Below, piece after piece: positions 36,615-45,053 of a stretch of 52,815 bases of DNA. This DNA is from Verrucomicrobiota bacterium (GTDB taxonomy: Bacteria; Verrucomicrobiota; Verrucomicrobiia; Limisphaerales; JACQFS01). The translations under genes were made by a program, and so were the position numbers. The stretch spans positions 1 to 52,815 of the forward strand of contig JACQFS010000053.1 of assembly GCA_016199935.1 (NCBI GenBank). Direction: 5' to 3'. Each line of letters opens with the position of its first letter. The first letter of the stretch is position 1. The notes under the pieces are model-generated. The model searched no databases. It was given only the letters and a program-made list of their open reading frames with translations, and was not told the DNA's origin.

Positions 36615-37541
36615 GTGTCCGGCCCGAAACCGCTCCTCACCATTGATGCCACCACGCGCCTCTGCGCGGTGTATGGGCATCCCGTGAAGCATTCGGCCTC
36701 GCCGGCGATGCACAACGCCGCGCTCGAGGCGCTCGGCCTCAACTGGCGCTACCTCGCCTTCTACGTGCATCCGGACAATCTGCGCGCCGCCATCGCCGGC
36801 GCGAAGGCGATGCGCTTTCTCGGCCTCAACCTCACCGTGCCGCACAAGCTGCTCGCCGTGGAAATGGTGGACGTGCTCGACGAATCCGCGCGCACCTGGG
36901 GCGCGGTGAATACCATCCGCTTCGAAGCGCGCGACGCGCACGGAGAGTGGCGGCCGCTCGGACTGCTCGACGCGGACGCCGCGACGGAAATCCGCTCGCA
37001 CGGATTCAACACCGACGCCGACGCGATCGTGCGCGCGGTGTGGGAAGACCTCCGTATCCATCCGGCGCAGGCGCGCGTGCTCCTGCTCGGCGCGGGCGGC
37101 GCGGGTCGCACGGCGGCGCTGCGCCTCGCCGCCGGCGGCGCGCGCGACCTCTGGCTCGTGAACCGCACCGAGAGCAAAGCCGCCGAACTCGCGCGCGAGA
37201 TCGCGCAACTTTTCCCGACGGTGAACGTCCACGTCGGCTATCCCGATTCGCCGGTGGAGCTGATCCTCAACGCCACGTCGCTCGGCCTGAAGCCGGCCGA
37301 TCCGTCGCCGCTCGACACGTCGCGCTTCCCGGTGACACGGGCGGACGCCGTTTACGACATGATCTACCGCCCGGCGGAGACGCCGCTGCTCCGCGCCGCG
37401 CTCGACGCCGGCCGGCGCGCGGCCAACGGCCTCGGGATGCTGCTGTATCAGGGCGCGGCGGCGCTCGAACTCTGGGCCGGCCAGCCCGCGCCCGTCGCCG
37501 TGATGCGCGCGGCGCTGGAGAAAAATATTTATGGCAACTGA
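36615..37541 (+). CDS. aroE: Shikimate dehydrogenase
   Basis: Reduces 3-dehydroshikimate to shikimate with NADPH. The 308-residue protein has the shikimate-binding start YGHPVKHSASPAMHNAA, the catalytic lysine K78 in LNLTVPHK, the FNTD block with N132/D134, NADP motif LLLGAGGAGRTAALRLA near 180, the NRT phosphate loop, and VYDMIYRP near the C-terminus. Between AVNTIRFE and FNTDADA are about 30 residues, some 15-20 more than usual. Start is a GTG at 36615, because no ATG occurs upstream of the substrate motif and the longer frame covers palindrome B. The gap to pilD is 15 bases. Confidence 0.93.
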   Translation: MSGPKPLLTIDATTRLCAVYGHPVKHSASPAMHNAALEALGLNWRYLAFYVHPDNLRAAIAGAKAMRFLGLNLTVPHKLLAVEMVDVLDESARTWGAVNTIRFEARDAHGEWRPLGLLDADAATEIRSHGFNTDADAIVRAVWEDLRIHPAQARVLLLGAGGAGRTAALRLAAGGARDLWLVNRTESKAAELAREIAQLFPTVNVHVGYPDSPVELILNATSLGLKPADPSPLDTSRFPVTRADAVYDMIYRPAETPLLRAALDAGRRAANGLGMLLYQGAAALELWAGQPAPVAVMRAALEKNIYGN

Positions 37542-37556
37542 CCCCGGCGCTTCCTG

Positions 37557-38705
37557 ATGTTCTCCAAAATGCTCAACCCCGACATCTGGACCGCGGTGCC
37601 CTTCGGATTCTGGGCGCTGTGCTTTTTTGTCTTCGGCGCGATCACCGGCAGCTTCCTCAACGTCTGCATCTACCGGCTGCCGCGCGGCGAGAGCATCGTT
37701 TCGCCGCCGTCGCATTGCCCGCACTGCGGCTACAGCATCCCGTGGTGGCTGAACATCCCGCTCGTCACGTGGCTCTGGCTGCGCGCGAAATGCGCGAACT
37801 GCCACGCGCACATCTCGGCGCGCTACTTTCTCGTCGAACTCCTCACCGCCCTGCTCTTCCTCGCGTGCTGGCTGGCGACGGACAAAGCCACCGATCCGCT
37901 GCCCGCGCTCCCGCTCGCGGTGGCGTTCTGCCTGTTCACCGCCGGGTTGATCACCGCCACCTTCATTGACTTCGAGCACTTCATCATCCCGGATGAAATC
38001 ACCTACGGCGGAATGGCCGCCGGGTTCATCCTCTCCTTCGCGATCCCGTCCTTGCACGGGCCGCTGGCCACGCGGCCGTCGGCGCTCACGGCGAGCTTCG
38101 CGGGCATCGTCGCCGGCGCGGGGATTATTTACAGCGTGCTCATGCTCGGCAAATGGCTCTTCGGCCGGCAGCGTTTCAAACTCGAAGCCGGCAGCCCGGT
38201 GACGTTCACAGAGCACGCGCTCCAGATGCCGGCGCAGGAAATTCCCTTCGAGGATATTTTCTACCGCCGCAGCGACCACATCGCGCTCCAGGCCGCGACG
38301 TGCCGGGTTTTTCTGCGCGACGCGGAGGCGACCCCGCGCGAGTTCGCCGACACGGCGGTGCGCCTGACGATGCGCGTGCTCACGGTGGGCGGGGAAACTT
38401 TTGATCCGGAAAAAGTCGCGCGCGTCGAGTGCGTGACGGACGAGGTGGAGGCGACGCGCGAGGCGATGGGCCTGGGCGACGTGAAGTTCATGGCCGCGAT
38501 CGGGTCGTTCATCGGCTGGCAGGGCGCGATCTTCTCGCTGGTGGCGAGTTCGGTGCTCGGCGTGGCCGTGTCGCTTCTTCTCGTCGCCGCGCGGCGCAAG
38601 GAGTTGTGGTCGAGCAAAATTCCCTACGGCCCCTACATCGCGGCGGCGGCGCTGATCTGGGTGCTCGGCGGCGGCGCGTGGGTGATGCGCCTGCTGCATC
38701 CCTGA
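37557..38705 (+). CDS. Prepilin peptidase (type IV leader peptidase, A24) with large insertion
   Basis: Cleaves and N-methylates type IV prepilins or type II pseudopilins at the inner membrane. The 382-residue protein has the N-terminal methyltransferase zinc domain (C54/C57 and C79/C82; CPHC, CANC), and catalytic aspartates D138 in TFIDFEHFIIPDE and D308 in GLGDVKFMAAIG. Common orthologues are about 250-290 residues; an insertion of about 95 residues (about 205-300) between the two aspartates accounts for the excess and contains polar sequence with no recognised domain. It overlaps no neighbour; aroE is 15 bases upstream. No pilin genes are in the window. Confidence 0.9.
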   Translation: MFSKMLNPDIWTAVPFGFWALCFFVFGAITGSFLNVCIYRLPRGESIVSPPSHCPHCGYSIPWWLNIPLVTWLWLRAKCANCHAHISARYFLVELLTALLFLACWLATDKATDPLPALPLAVAFCLFTAGLITATFIDFEHFIIPDEITYGGMAAGFILSFAIPSLHGPLATRPSALTASFAGIVAGAGIIYSVLMLGKWLFGRQRFKLEAGSPVTFTEHALQMPAQEIPFEDIFYRRSDHIALQAATCRVFLRDAEATPREFADTAVRLTMRVLTVGGETFDPEKVARVECVTDEVEATREAMGLGDVKFMAAIGSFIGWQGAIFSLVASSVLGVAVSLLLVAARRKELWSSKIPYGPYIAAAALIWVLGGGAWVMRLLHP

Positions 38706-38717
38706 CGCGGAGGCACG

Positions 38718-39092
38718 ATGACACTGCGGCAGCTATTGATCGGCGTCACGATCTGGCTCGCGCTGCTGGCGCTCGGCATCACGTGGGCTTCCGGGCCATT
38801 CCGCTGGATCAACGCCCTCACCTCCTTTCCGGACGAGGTCCGCATCGAGGACGTGAAGAAACAATTTCCGATCCGCTTCGCACCGCTGCCGGTTTCCGAA
38901 TTGAAGAAGCGCATGAGCCAGATCGAAAACGACGAGCAGGCGGCCCCGCCGGACTTCGACGCCGCCGACTGGGCGATGCGCGAGTCCCGCTACCGCGGGC
39001 TGCTCGTCTTTGCGCTGTGGATGTTCAGCGGCGTGGTCCTCCACTGGTTCATTGGCAAAGTGCTCCGAGGCGAAAAAGATTTCTCTCGCTGA
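38718..39092 (+). CDS. Small membrane protein of unknown function
   Basis: The 124-residue protein has an N-terminal membrane helix (LLIGVTIWLALLALGITWAS), a soluble stretch of about 60 residues and a second helix (GLLVFALWMFSGVVLHWFIG). No family was recognised. A GGAGG at 38709-38713, 4 bases before the ATG at 38718, supports translation, and the gap to the prepilin peptidase gene is 12 bases, suggesting cotranscription. It is possibly a pseudopilin-associated or peptidase-associated protein by context only. Confidence 0.7.
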   Translation: MTLRQLLIGVTIWLALLALGITWASGPFRWINALTSFPDEVRIEDVKKQFPIRFAPLPVSELKKRMSQIENDEQAAPPDFDAADWAMRESRYRGLLVFALWMFSGVVLHWFIGKVLRGEKDFSR

Positions 39093-39119
39093 CTCCGCCT
39101 CGCGCGCGCGGATCGCCGT

Positions 39120-39584
39120 TCACTTCGGCGCGTCCGGCATCTCCGCGCGGCGCTTCACGTCATCGAGCACCCGCTGGCAGGCCGAGCGATGCGTCGTCCC
39201 CATTTTGGATTCCTCCTCGAAGACCGTCTGCCCCGCGCTCTGCACCATGAAGACATCCGCCGCGACGAGCCAGGGCCCCTCGTCCATCCCATCGACTTTC
39301 ACCTTCACGCGCACAGTGACGGTGTCCCACGCGCCGAAGACGAGGCCGTTGACGAAGCCGCCGGGCTTTTCAAAGACGAGCGGGTCGGATTTCGACTTGG
39401 GCTTGAAACCGTCGGCGTCAAACGCCGCGCGCACGGCGTTGAGCAGACGTTCCTGGTCGCAGCCGCGGATCTCGACGGCCGCAATCGCGCCGCTGCGGAT
39501 CTGCTCGGGCGTGGACGTGCAACCAGCCGCGGCCAGCAGCGCCCCGAGCGTCACGAGTCGCGCAAGAAAGCAAAAGGTTTTCAT
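39120..39584 (-). CDS. Putative lipoprotein of unknown function
   Basis: The 154-residue product has a lipobox (MKTFCFLARLVTLGALLAAAGC) with acylation cysteine C22. The mature part shows alpha/beta segments such as LLNAVRAAFDADGFKPK and VTVRVKVKVDGMDEGPW, but no recognised domain. The ATG at 39584 is chosen because it starts the signal; the longer frame upstream overlaps a terminator. Convergent with the membrane protein gene. Confidence 0.7.
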   Translation of the reverse strand: MKTFCFLARLVTLGALLAAAGCTSTPEQIRSGAIAAVEIRGCDQERLLNAVRAAFDADGFKPKSKSDPLVFEKPGGFVNGLVFGAWDTVTVRVKVKVDGMDEGPWLVAADVFMVQSAGQTVFEEESKMGTTHRSACQRVLDDVKRRAEMPDAPK

Positions 39585-39678
39585 CACGCGGGATGGTCTA
39601 CCGCCGGAGCCGGTGACTTTGCGAGCGGAATCCGAGTCCGGCAAACGGGCAACGCGCGTCGGCGCACGCCGGGTCCGC

Positions 39679-39708
39679 AAAAAAAGGAGGGGCTCCTCCA
39701 GGAGCCCC
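39679..39708 (-). terminator. Rho-independent terminator of the PVC cytochrome gene
   Basis: On the minus strand the perfect 8-bp stem GGGGCTCC/GGAGCCCC (39701-39708 with 39689-39696; 4-base loop) is followed by CCTTTTTTT. It lies between the cytochrome gene stop at 39816 and the lipoprotein gene start. Confidence 0.88.
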
Positions 39709-39815
39709 AGCACGTCCCGCTGGATAACCATGAAGTGCAAGCACGCCACGGTGGGAACGCGGCGGCACAGTAGGCGCGCGCTGCCGAAGTGTCAACCGGC
39801 TGGGAGGCACCGCCG

Positions 39816-42758
39816 TCACTTCAGCGTCTGCAAATACGCCTGGATGTCTTCGAGTTCCTGCGGGCCGAAAATGTCGCCCATCGGCGGCATCGGCGAGATG
39901 CCGAGTTGCTCGTAGCCTTTCGCGAGCACCTTGTTCGGCTCCAGCAGACTCTCGCGGATGTATTCCTTCGTGCCGCGCGTCGCGATGCCGTCGAGCACGG
40001 GGCCGACGGTGCTGCCCTGCCCCTTGATCGTGTGGCAGAGGATGCACGCGGCGGCGTGCTTGAAGACAATGTTCTCGCCGCGCTTCACGTCGCCGGGCGT
40101 GAGTTTCACCGCATCGTCAACGGAGACCACTTCGCAAAACTTCACGTCACCGAAGTAGCTGTCGCCCTTCCCGACGTGCAGAAGATTTATACTCGCGGTA
40201 GTCCGGGTGCCGCTGTTGAAGACGACATCCACCTCGGCCCAGTCCGACTCGCGCGCGGTGACGCGCTCGGTCTCCGCGCGGCCCAAGTGATCGTTGAGGC
40301 TGGCCTTGCCCTTGAGCGCGTGCGTCTTGATCCAGCCGGAGAGCCGGTATTGCGTGTTGGGCTTCACGGCCACGTCGGCGTGCAGGCTCGTGTCGCCGTC
40401 GTCGCGCGTGATGCAGCGCACGGACGTGCTGCCGCCGTGGGACTGGCCCGCGCCCTTGACGATCTTCCACTCGGCGTCCGCATTTCCCTCGCGCTTGCCG
40501 TAGTCGCGGCGCGTCCAGCCATCGGGCAAATCATTCTTGCCGACAATCTCAAAGCCGGAATTCGGCAGCAGGTTCGGACCTTCCTTGAACAGTTCGGTCT
40601 TGTGCTTGCGTGCGAGCAACCGCGCCGCGTCGCTCAGCCAGTCGTCGGCGCGGTTGGCGGGATTGCGCGCGATGCTGGCGACGAGCGTCTGGATGTCCTG
40701 CTTGGTCGGAAACTCCGCGAGCTTCACGAACGCCGCGAGCTTTGTGGTCGGGTTCGGGTCGCTCATCACGCCGGAGCTGAAGAAAAGTTTGTGCGCGTGC
40801 TCGTCGGCGCCGAGGGCGCGCACGGCGTTGCGGCGGAGCGCGGCATCCTTCGCCGTCAACGCGGCGATGTGCGTCGCGTCGTCGAGCTTACCCAACCCGT
40901 GCAACGTCCAAAGCGCGTGGATCGCGGCGATGCCGGAGTTGTTGGTCACCGTGTTCTTGAGCGAGGCGACCGCGTCCATTCGCTTTCCCTCGACGAGCAA
41001 ACGCTGCGCGGTGAGCCGCCACAACTGTGTGCTGTCGCCGAGTGCGGCGACGAGTTGCGGCGCGCTCGCGTCCTTGAGCGAAGTGATCGCTGGCTTCTTC
41101 GCGTCGTTCCACACGACGCGGTAGATGCGCCCGCGCGCGTGGTCGCGCAGCGGATTCTCGTGCGCGCCACCGACGCCGGTCTTCGCGGGATAGCCGCCGC
41201 GATCCACGCTCGGCGTGGGGTTGTGCTGGATGATGAAATTCTGCCAATCGGCAAACCACGCCGCGCCGTCCGGCCCGACCTCGGCGAAGACGGGCGACAT
41301 CCATTCATCGCTGCTCGCAACGAGATTGTAGCCGTCCTTCGCCACGTAGCCCGCGCCGTCGGGTTGCACGTCCATGAGCGCGATGAGCTTCATCGTCGGC
41401 TCGCAGACCATCGCCTTGCCTTGGAGGCGCGGCGGGAGATTTGCCGACGAGATGAACGCGCTGCCCGCCGCCGCCGTGTAGCCGCCGAACACGTCCACCT
41501 GCCGGAAGTTCGGCGTGATGGGATGGCATTTGTCCTGAACATTGATGCGCTTGGCAGTCATCACGCGCACGCCTGCGGGCACGACGGTCGCCGGGATGCC
41601 GCCGAAAAAAATCGGCGCGTTGTTCGCCGTGCCGCCGAACTGATCCCCCGCGTCGTTGGCGCTGTGGCCCCACGCGTTGTTCGAGAACTGGTGCAGAAAT
41701 TCCAGCGCTGAGCCGTCGGCCTTGAAGCGATACGTGCCCATCGTGAACTTCTTCGTCACGCCACGCACCTTGCCGTCGAAGCCCGAGTAGCCGACGCAAC
41801 CGTAGAGCCAGTTGTCGAGGCCGTAGTGGAGGTTGTTCGCCGTCGCGTGCGTGTCGCGAATGCCCCAGCCCGTGATGATCTCCTCGCGGATGTCGGCCTT
41901 GTCGTCGCCGTTGGAGTCCTTGAGGAAAAGAAAACGCGGCGACTGCGAAACGATCACGCCGCCGTGCGCGAACACGAGCGCGGTGGGGATATTCAGGTGA
42001 TCCGCAAACACGGTGAACTTGTCCGCGCGCCCGTCGCCATCGGTGTCTTCGCAGATTACGATGCGGTCGTTGCCCATGCCATCGCGCTTCACGTCGTGCG
42101 GATAGTCGCGCGTCTCGGCGACCCAGAGCCGCCCGCGCTCGTCCCACGCGAAGGCGATGGGCTTGCCGATTTGCGGCTCGGACGCGAACAACTCCAGGTG
42201 CATGTCCGCCGGCACCTGCGTGCGCTCCTTGCTGCCCTTCACGCTGAACGGATGCTGGAAAGTGACGGCGGCTGGGCGTTTCTCGTAATTCGCGACCGTC
42301 GGACTCTCCTCGCGTTTCTCCGGCTCGCGTTGCGTGAGGAATTTTTCCCAGTCCTTGCGCCGTGCATCGCCGACGGTGGCCAGCACCGCCATGCGAACCC
42401 GTTCGGCCGACACGTTGGACCCCATCCTGATGACGCCGACCGATTCGCCTGTGGGAAGTTTGATGCGACCGTTCAACGCAGGCGAACCGTCCGCTTTCGG
42501 CCGCACCACAAGCGCATCGTAAGGAATCAGATCTGCGGCACTCGGGGTCGCGCCCGTGGTGTAATCAAACCAGATCGCGTCGCGCCCCAACTCCCGCATC
42601 GCATCGTGCAACGGCCCGAGCGTGGTCTGCTCTCCGCCTGTCGCATCGAAATAGAGCACGCGGATCGGGCCAGTCGCCGCGGGTGCGGCAAGTGTGAGGA
42701 AAATGATGAGAAGGGCCGCGACGCGGACGGCGGCAGAGAGGCGCAAGTTGCGGAACAT
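39816..42758 (-). CDS. PVC-type haem-binding CxxCH protein, membrane-bound dehydrogenase-like
   Basis: A 980-residue exported protein: signal peptide (MFRNLRLSAAVRVAALLIIFL), a small ThuA-like stretch (about 33-100), a PQQ/propeller-like dehydrogenase domain (about 190-560; FASEPQIGKPIAFAWDERG, VAETRDYPHDV, GLDNWLYGCVGYSG, GPDGAAWFADWQN), a HEAT-like helical segment (about 580-720), a carbohydrate-binding-like beta domain (about 735-870), and a C-terminal c-type cytochrome domain with CILCH at 905-909 and candidate axial Met957/960 in SPMPPM. Such proteins are a PVC hallmark; substrates are probably sugars or alcohols but unproven. ATG at 42758 is chosen over TTG at 42767. Confidence 0.9.
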   Translation of the reverse strand: MFRNLRLSAAVRVAALLIIFLTLAAPAATGPIRVLYFDATGGEQTTLGPLHDAMRELGRDAIWFDYTTGATPSAADLIPYDALVVRPKADGSPALNGRIKLPTGESVGVIRMGSNVSAERVRMAVLATVGDARRKDWEKFLTQREPEKREESPTVANYEKRPAAVTFQHPFSVKGSKERTQVPADMHLELFASEPQIGKPIAFAWDERGRLWVAETRDYPHDVKRDGMGNDRIVICEDTDGDGRADKFTVFADHLNIPTALVFAHGGVIVSQSPRFLFLKDSNGDDKADIREEIITGWGIRDTHATANNLHYGLDNWLYGCVGYSGFDGKVRGVTKKFTMGTYRFKADGSALEFLHQFSNNAWGHSANDAGDQFGGTANNAPIFFGGIPATVVPAGVRVMTAKRINVQDKCHPITPNFRQVDVFGGYTAAAGSAFISSANLPPRLQGKAMVCEPTMKLIALMDVQPDGAGYVAKDGYNLVASSDEWMSPVFAEVGPDGAAWFADWQNFIIQHNPTPSVDRGGYPAKTGVGGAHENPLRDHARGRIYRVVWNDAKKPAITSLKDASAPQLVAALGDSTQLWRLTAQRLLVEGKRMDAVASLKNTVTNNSGIAAIHALWTLHGLGKLDDATHIAALTAKDAALRRNAVRALGADEHAHKLFFSSGVMSDPNPTTKLAAFVKLAEFPTKQDIQTLVASIARNPANRADDWLSDAARLLARKHKTELFKEGPNLLPNSGFEIVGKNDLPDGWTRRDYGKREGNADAEWKIVKGAGQSHGGSTSVRCITRDDGDTSLHADVAVKPNTQYRLSGWIKTHALKGKASLNDHLGRAETERVTARESDWAEVDVVFNSGTRTTASINLLHVGKGDSYFGDVKFCEVVSVDDAVKLTPGDVKRGENIVFKHAAACILCHTIKGQGSTVGPVLDGIATRGTKEYIRESLLEPNKVLAKGYEQLGISPMPPMGDIFGPQELEDIQAYLQTLK

Positions 42759-42822
42759 GGCGCGCAAAATAGTCAGCCCGTGCCCGGGATGCCAAGAGAT
42801 TCCGCAGCGGCTGGCCAGCGCT

Positions 42823-43797
42823 TTATCGCTTCGGCTCGCCGAGGTGCCTCTTGAAAAATGCGGCGGCGATTTCCACCGTCTCGTCGCACCACGGCTGGCT
42901 CATCCAGAACGGATGCGGCGCGTCCTTGAGCGTGTGGACGGCGGTCTCGATGCCGAGCGCGCGGAGCTTCTCCATCATCTCGGCGCGGCCGATCTTGAGC
43001 GTGTCCTTCTCGCCCTCGATGAAAATGGTGGGCGGCACCCCGGCGCGGACGTGCGCAATGGGCGAGGCTTGTTTGTAAATCTCCGGCCGCTCAGCGAAGG
43101 AGCCGCCGAAGAACATCACGGCGTTGGTCGAAGCCTGGCCCTGGTTCGCTGCCACGAGATCCTGCGTCGCGGCCATGATGATGCACGCCTGCACGCGACT
43201 GGAAAATTTTTCGTTCCCGCCCGGTCCGTCGAACTCCGGCAGTCCACTCGTCATCCCGACGAGGCCCGAGAGATGCCCGCCCGCCGAGCCGCCCATGCAG
43301 CCGATGCGCTCGGGATCAATCTTGAACTTCGTCGCGTTCGCGCGCAGCCAGCGCAGCGCCGCTTTGCAGTCGTAAATCGCGGCGGGATACTTCGCCTCCT
43401 GCGCCAGCCGATAGCTCACGAGCGCGGTCACGAAGCCGCGCGCGGCAAGGCGCTCCATCATCGGCTTGTCGCTCTCGACCTGGCGCGCGGTCCAGCCGCC
43501 GCCGTGAATGTCGAGCACGCACGGGAAAAGTCCCGGCGTCTGCGGCGCGTAGATGACCAACTCGGCGTCGTGCTCGGGATACGCGGCCACGAGGTTCGTG
43601 GTGCAGGTGAAACCGGGCGGCGTCTGCGGTAAAACTTTTTTCCAGCCGGGTCCGTTCTTGCTCGCGGGCTTCTTCGTATCAGACTTTTTGTCCGCGCCAA
43701 AGGCCGAGCCCGCGAGCAGCGCGGTGGCGAGCGCAAAAGCGAGGGCGAGGGCAAGAGTCGGGCGGAGCCGAAGAGCGAGTGAGCAGATTGGTTTCAT
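42823..43797 (-). CDS. Exported alpha/beta hydrolase, BD-FAE-like esterase
   Basis: The 324-residue product has a long signal (MKPICSLALRLRPTLALALA and following) and an alpha/beta-hydrolase fold of the BD-FAE/esterase type: oxyanion motif DIHGGGW, nucleophile elbow GCMGGSAGGHLSG, then IEGEKDTLKIG (acid) and DAPHPFW (His). A carboxylesterase or glucuronoyl/acetyl esterase on polysaccharides is plausible; the target is unknown. The longer frame to 44196 overlaps the divergent gene and is discarded. It lies 64 bases downstream of, and on the same strand as, the gene start region of none; the cytochrome gene follows after 64 bases. Confidence 0.87.
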   Translation of the reverse strand: MKPICSLALRLRPTLALALAFALATALLAGSAFGADKKSDTKKPASKNGPGWKKVLPQTPPGFTCTTNLVAAYPEHDAELVIYAPQTPGLFPCVLDIHGGGWTARQVESDKPMMERLAARGFVTALVSYRLAQEAKYPAAIYDCKAALRWLRANATKFKIDPERIGCMGGSAGGHLSGLVGMTSGLPEFDGPGGNEKFSSRVQACIIMAATQDLVAANQGQASTNAVMFFGGSFAERPEIYKQASPIAHVRAGVPPTIFIEGEKDTLKIGRAEMMEKLRALGIETAVHTLKDAPHPFWMSQPWCDETVEIAAAFFKRHLGEPKR

Positions 43798-43848
43798 GTG
43801 TCGGTGAACAGGATTTAAGCGGCGCGCGTCGGACTGTGCGACAAGATT

Positions 43849-44499
43849 ATGAACCTCCGCAAACACGCCGCCCTCCTCGCCACCCTGATCACCGCCCTTG
43901 CTTTGCACGCCGCCGACCTTGAGCCGAAGCTCGGCGCCAAGGGCAAGGTGCTGCTCGAAGAAAAGTTCGACGGCGAAAAAGTCCCGGCGGGTTGGAACAA
44001 GAACACCGGAAAAATTTCCGTCGCCGAAGGCGTGTTGCACGCGAGCGAACTCGCCAGTGACATGCACATCGGCGCATTCCGCAAGGCGCTGCCGGTGCAG
44101 GACTGCGCGATCCAGCTCGATTTCAAGTTTGCCGGCGCGCGGACGTTCAATGTGGGCTTCGACCCCGCGCCGGGTGAGTTGAAGAAGAAGGGCCACCTGT
44201 TCTCGCTCGCGATCACGGCGGAGTCATGGAACATCACCGAGCACAACGACAAGGCCGATCCGAATTCCAAGAACGTCGCGCGCGCCAAGGCCGCGGTGAA
44301 GTTCGAGGCGGGCCAGTGGCACACGCTCCTGCTCGAAGTGAAGGGCAACGACGTGGTCGCTCAAGTTGCAGGCCGGGAGCCGCTGCGCGCCACGGCGAAG
44401 GATTTCCACGTCAAGAAACCCGGCCTCGTCTTCCGTGTCGGCGGCAAGGACGGACAGGAGGTGCTGTTCGACAACGTGAAGGTGTGGGAGCTGAAGTAA
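43849..44499 (+). CDS. Secreted jelly-roll (LamG/DUF1080-like) protein
   Basis: The 216-residue product has a signal peptide (MNLRKHAALLATLITALALHA) and a beta-sandwich of the kind seen in DUF1080 and family-16-like carbohydrate proteins: LLEEKFDGEKVPAGWN at the start, SLAITAESWNITEHND, KFEAGQWHTLLLEVKGNDV in the centre, and VLFDNVKVWELK at the end. It may bind or cleave sugars; catalytic residues were not identified. Divergent from the hydrolase gene with 51 bases between, which must hold both promoters. Confidence 0.75.
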   Translation: MNLRKHAALLATLITALALHAADLEPKLGAKGKVLLEEKFDGEKVPAGWNKNTGKISVAEGVLHASELASDMHIGAFRKALPVQDCAIQLDFKFAGARTFNVGFDPAPGELKKKGHLFSLAITAESWNITEHNDKADPNSKNVARAKAAVKFEAGQWHTLLLEVKGNDVVAQVAGREPLRATAKDFHVKKPGLVFRVGGKDGQEVLFDNVKVWELK

Positions 44500-44517
44500 C
44501 CGGACGGAAGCGCCCGT

Positions 44518-44955
44518 TCACCGGCGGAGTTCCGCGTCCACCGCGTTGAGCGAGAGGTGCAGGTCGCGGAGGAACAACAGCAGAGCCCCGATCAGGCTCA
44601 CGAGGCTCGCCGCAAACAACGCGAGCACGAGGTGCTGGAGCGTCACGCCGAAGACCGCCATTACAAAGATCACGAGCACCTCCACGCTCGACAGCAGCGC
44701 GCAGCCGGCGGCACAGCTCGCCGCCGCCCGCAACAGCCGGGCGCGACGCAGCAGGATTGCGATCTGTTCGTCCAACCGCACGCTCCCGCCGTCGCCCACG
44801 TGCCCTTTCGCGGCGAGCTCGCGGAGCCGATCGGTCACGCGGCTGAAACGGTTCGTCAGCGACAAGATCAGCAACCCCACGCCGGACACCAGCGCCACCG
44901 GCGAGATGCTCGCCTGCAACACGTGCGTCAGGGACTCGATGTTGGAAATCTCCAC
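44518..44955 (-). CDS. DUF2721 membrane protein
   Basis: A 145-residue inner-membrane protein with three predicted helices (residues about 12-32, 72-105, 108-128) and the DUF2721 layout: LQASISPVALVSGVGLLILSL, then NRFSRVTDRLREL and a cytosolic helical turn, then two adjoining helices. Function unknown. A GTG at 44955 is favoured over TTG at 44961, since GAAGAA stands at a suitable distance before it. Convergent with the jelly-roll gene, divergent from the SMP-30 gene. Confidence 0.78.
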   Translation of the reverse strand: MEISNIESLTHVLQASISPVALVSGVGLLILSLTNRFSRVTDRLRELAAKGHVGDGGSVRLDEQIAILLRRARLLRAAASCAAGCALLSSVEVLVIFVMAVFGVTLQHLVLALFAASLVSLIGALLLFLRDLHLSLNAVDAELRR

Positions 44956-45053
44956 GCGCAATTCTTCGCACGCCCGCGCGCCGTTGCCAAGTCCCGTCGA
45001 AGGCGGTGCTCCTTTTGCTTGAATTTCCGCCGCGCCTTCGCAACCTCACCGCC

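Noticed and set aside
39789-41711. Long plus-strand open frame (640 codons) opposite the PVC cytochrome gene
   Set aside because: The minus strand encodes a full CxxCH protein with recognised motifs; the plus frame is low-complexity shadow.
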